Positions 5,752 to 6,269 of a stretch of DNA of 6,269 nucleotides are shown here, piece after piece (within the stretch, counting starts at the first letter, position 1; each line of letters begins with the position of its first letter). The translations under genes were made by a program, and so were the position numbers. The notes under the pieces were generated by a model. That model had not been told where the DNA came from. It searched no databases and worked only from the letters and a program-made list of their open reading frames with translations. The stretch is from Candidatus Dojkabacteria bacterium UBA5209 (GTDB lineage Bacteria > Patescibacteriota > Dojkabacteria > SC72): contig DHVL01000008.1 of assembly GCA_002412645.1 (NCBI GenBank), forward strand, positions 1-6,269. The letters are read 5' to 3'.

Positions 5752-6269
5752 ATGAGCCAAGAATATATAAAAATAAAGGGTGCTAGAGAGCATAATCTAA
5801 AAAATATCTCCCTAGAAATACCAAAAGAGAAATTAATAGTGTTTACGGGAGTCTCGGGTAGCGGGAAATCCTCCTTAGCTTTCGATACTTTGTATGCAGA
5901 GGGTCAGAGAAGATATGTAGAATCTCTCTCTTCATATGCAAGACAGTTCTTAGGATTAATGCATAAACCAGATGTAGATTCCATTACAGGTCTTTCTCCT
6001 TCAATCTCAATTGATCAAAAAACAACTAGTAGCAATCCTCGTTCCACAGTGGGTACCATTACTGAAATATATGGATACCTCAGATTACTCTTTGGACATA
6101 TAGGGAAAGCACACTGCCCTAATTGTGGAACATTAATTTCTTCGCAAAGTATTCAACAAATATCCGAACAAATCATTAAGAAAATTTCAAAAGAGGATTG
6201 CAAATTTCAAGTATTAGCGCCATTAATTAAGGGTCGAAAGGGAGAATACAAAGCGCTACTCTCCAAACT
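5752..6269 (+). CDS. uvrA: Excinuclease ABC subunit UvrA, N-terminal part (3' truncated by window)
   Basis: UvrA is the damage-recognition ATPase of nucleotide excision repair; it dimerises and loads UvrB on DNA lesions. The first 172 codons are present and open to the window end; the full protein would be about 930-950 residues. KIKGAREHNLKNISLEIP (7-24) and the first Walker A site GVSGSGKSS (33-41) are followed by the diagnostic blocks AFDTLYAEGQRRYVESLSSY (43-62), ARQFLGLM (63-70), GLSPSISIDQKT (80-91) and NPRSTVGTITEIY (95-107). All key residues of this segment are intact. CPNC at 122-125 is a cysteine pair at a position where E. coli has only the first Cys. LAPLIKGRKGEY (155-166) begins the UvrB-interacting region. 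The ATG at 5752 gives the standard short N-terminus. The gene is divergent from tRNA-Arg. Confidence 0.97.
   Translation, partial: MSQEYIKIKGAREHNLKNISLEIPKEKLIVFTGVSGSGKSSLAFDTLYAEGQRRYVESLSSYARQFLGLMHKPDVDSITGLSPSISIDQKTTSSNPRSTVGTITEIYGYLRLLFGHIGKAHCPNCGTLISSQSIQQISEQIIKKISKEDCKFQVLAPLIKGRKGEYKALLSK

Noticed and set aside
1..6269. Alternative genetic code (UGA as glycine or tryptophan), as in some CPR lineages
   Set aside because: All long genes read through with standard stops and align with known families without in-frame TGA; tryptophan is encoded by TGG.
1..6269. Mobile elements, CRISPR arrays, attachment sites or origins
   Set aside because: No spaced repeats, terminal inverted repeats, transposase or integrase motifs are visible, and the tRNA has no flanking partial copy that would mark an integration site.

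Overview
This is an AT-rich bacterial window with six protein genes, two of them cut by the window edges, and one tRNA gene. Almost every base is coding and intergenic gaps are minimal. The genes are housekeeping or envelope related: mreB (cell shape), uvrA (excision repair), a membrane glycosyltransferase, a tRNA-Arg, a PEGA-domain surface protein and a MATCAP/QEGLA-type metallopeptidase. I see no mobile element, CRISPR array or phage gene. The PEGA protein, with one membrane anchor, a Y-x-N-G-W-R-I-D start to its outer part and a long propeller-like tail, resembles proteins I associate with Candidate Phyla Radiation (Patescibacteria) genomes. With the low GC, heavy ATA/AGA codon use, compact layout and a tRNA without encoded CCA, this makes a small-genome Patescibacterium my best guess. 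It is an inference, not a proof. The genetic code looks standard: genes end in TAG or TAA, and tryptophan is TGG.

Layout. At 1-111 the last 36 codons of an unidentified plus-strand gene end directly against the stop of a minus-strand gene. Minus-strand genes mreB (2307 to 1291) and then the metallopeptidase (1275 to 112) form a two-gene operon with a 15-nt gap. An 81-bp divergent promoter region (2308-2388) separates mreB from the plus-strand PEGA gene (2389-3948). That gene overlaps by 4 nt the end of a convergent minus-strand GT2 glycosyltransferase (5555 to 3945). Just upstream of the glycosyltransferase, on the same strand and 28 nt away, is tRNA-Arg(CCT) (5657 to 5584). The plus-strand uvrA start (5752 onward) runs off the window.

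Expression signals form the most coherent unusual pattern. The three genes that begin transcription units with a clear promoter (mreB, PEGA, uvrA) each have an extended -10 box (TGATATAAT, TGATATACT, TGATATAAT) only 6 to 10 nt before the ATG. Transcription should therefore start at, or within about 4 nt of, the start codon, giving leaderless or nearly leaderless mRNAs. The only gene clearly internal to an operon, the peptidase behind mreB, instead has a good Shine-Dalgarno sequence (AAGGA, 7 nt from the ATG). The tRNA has the same promoter type (TGGTATAAT).

The most intriguing functional point is a MATCAP-family (DUF1704) metallopeptidase encoded directly behind mreB. Its eukaryotic relatives trim the C-terminus of the cytoskeletal protein tubulin; here the neighbour is the bacterial actin. 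This MreB also has substitutions in two nucleotide-binding motifs, including Asp to Asn in phosphate-2.
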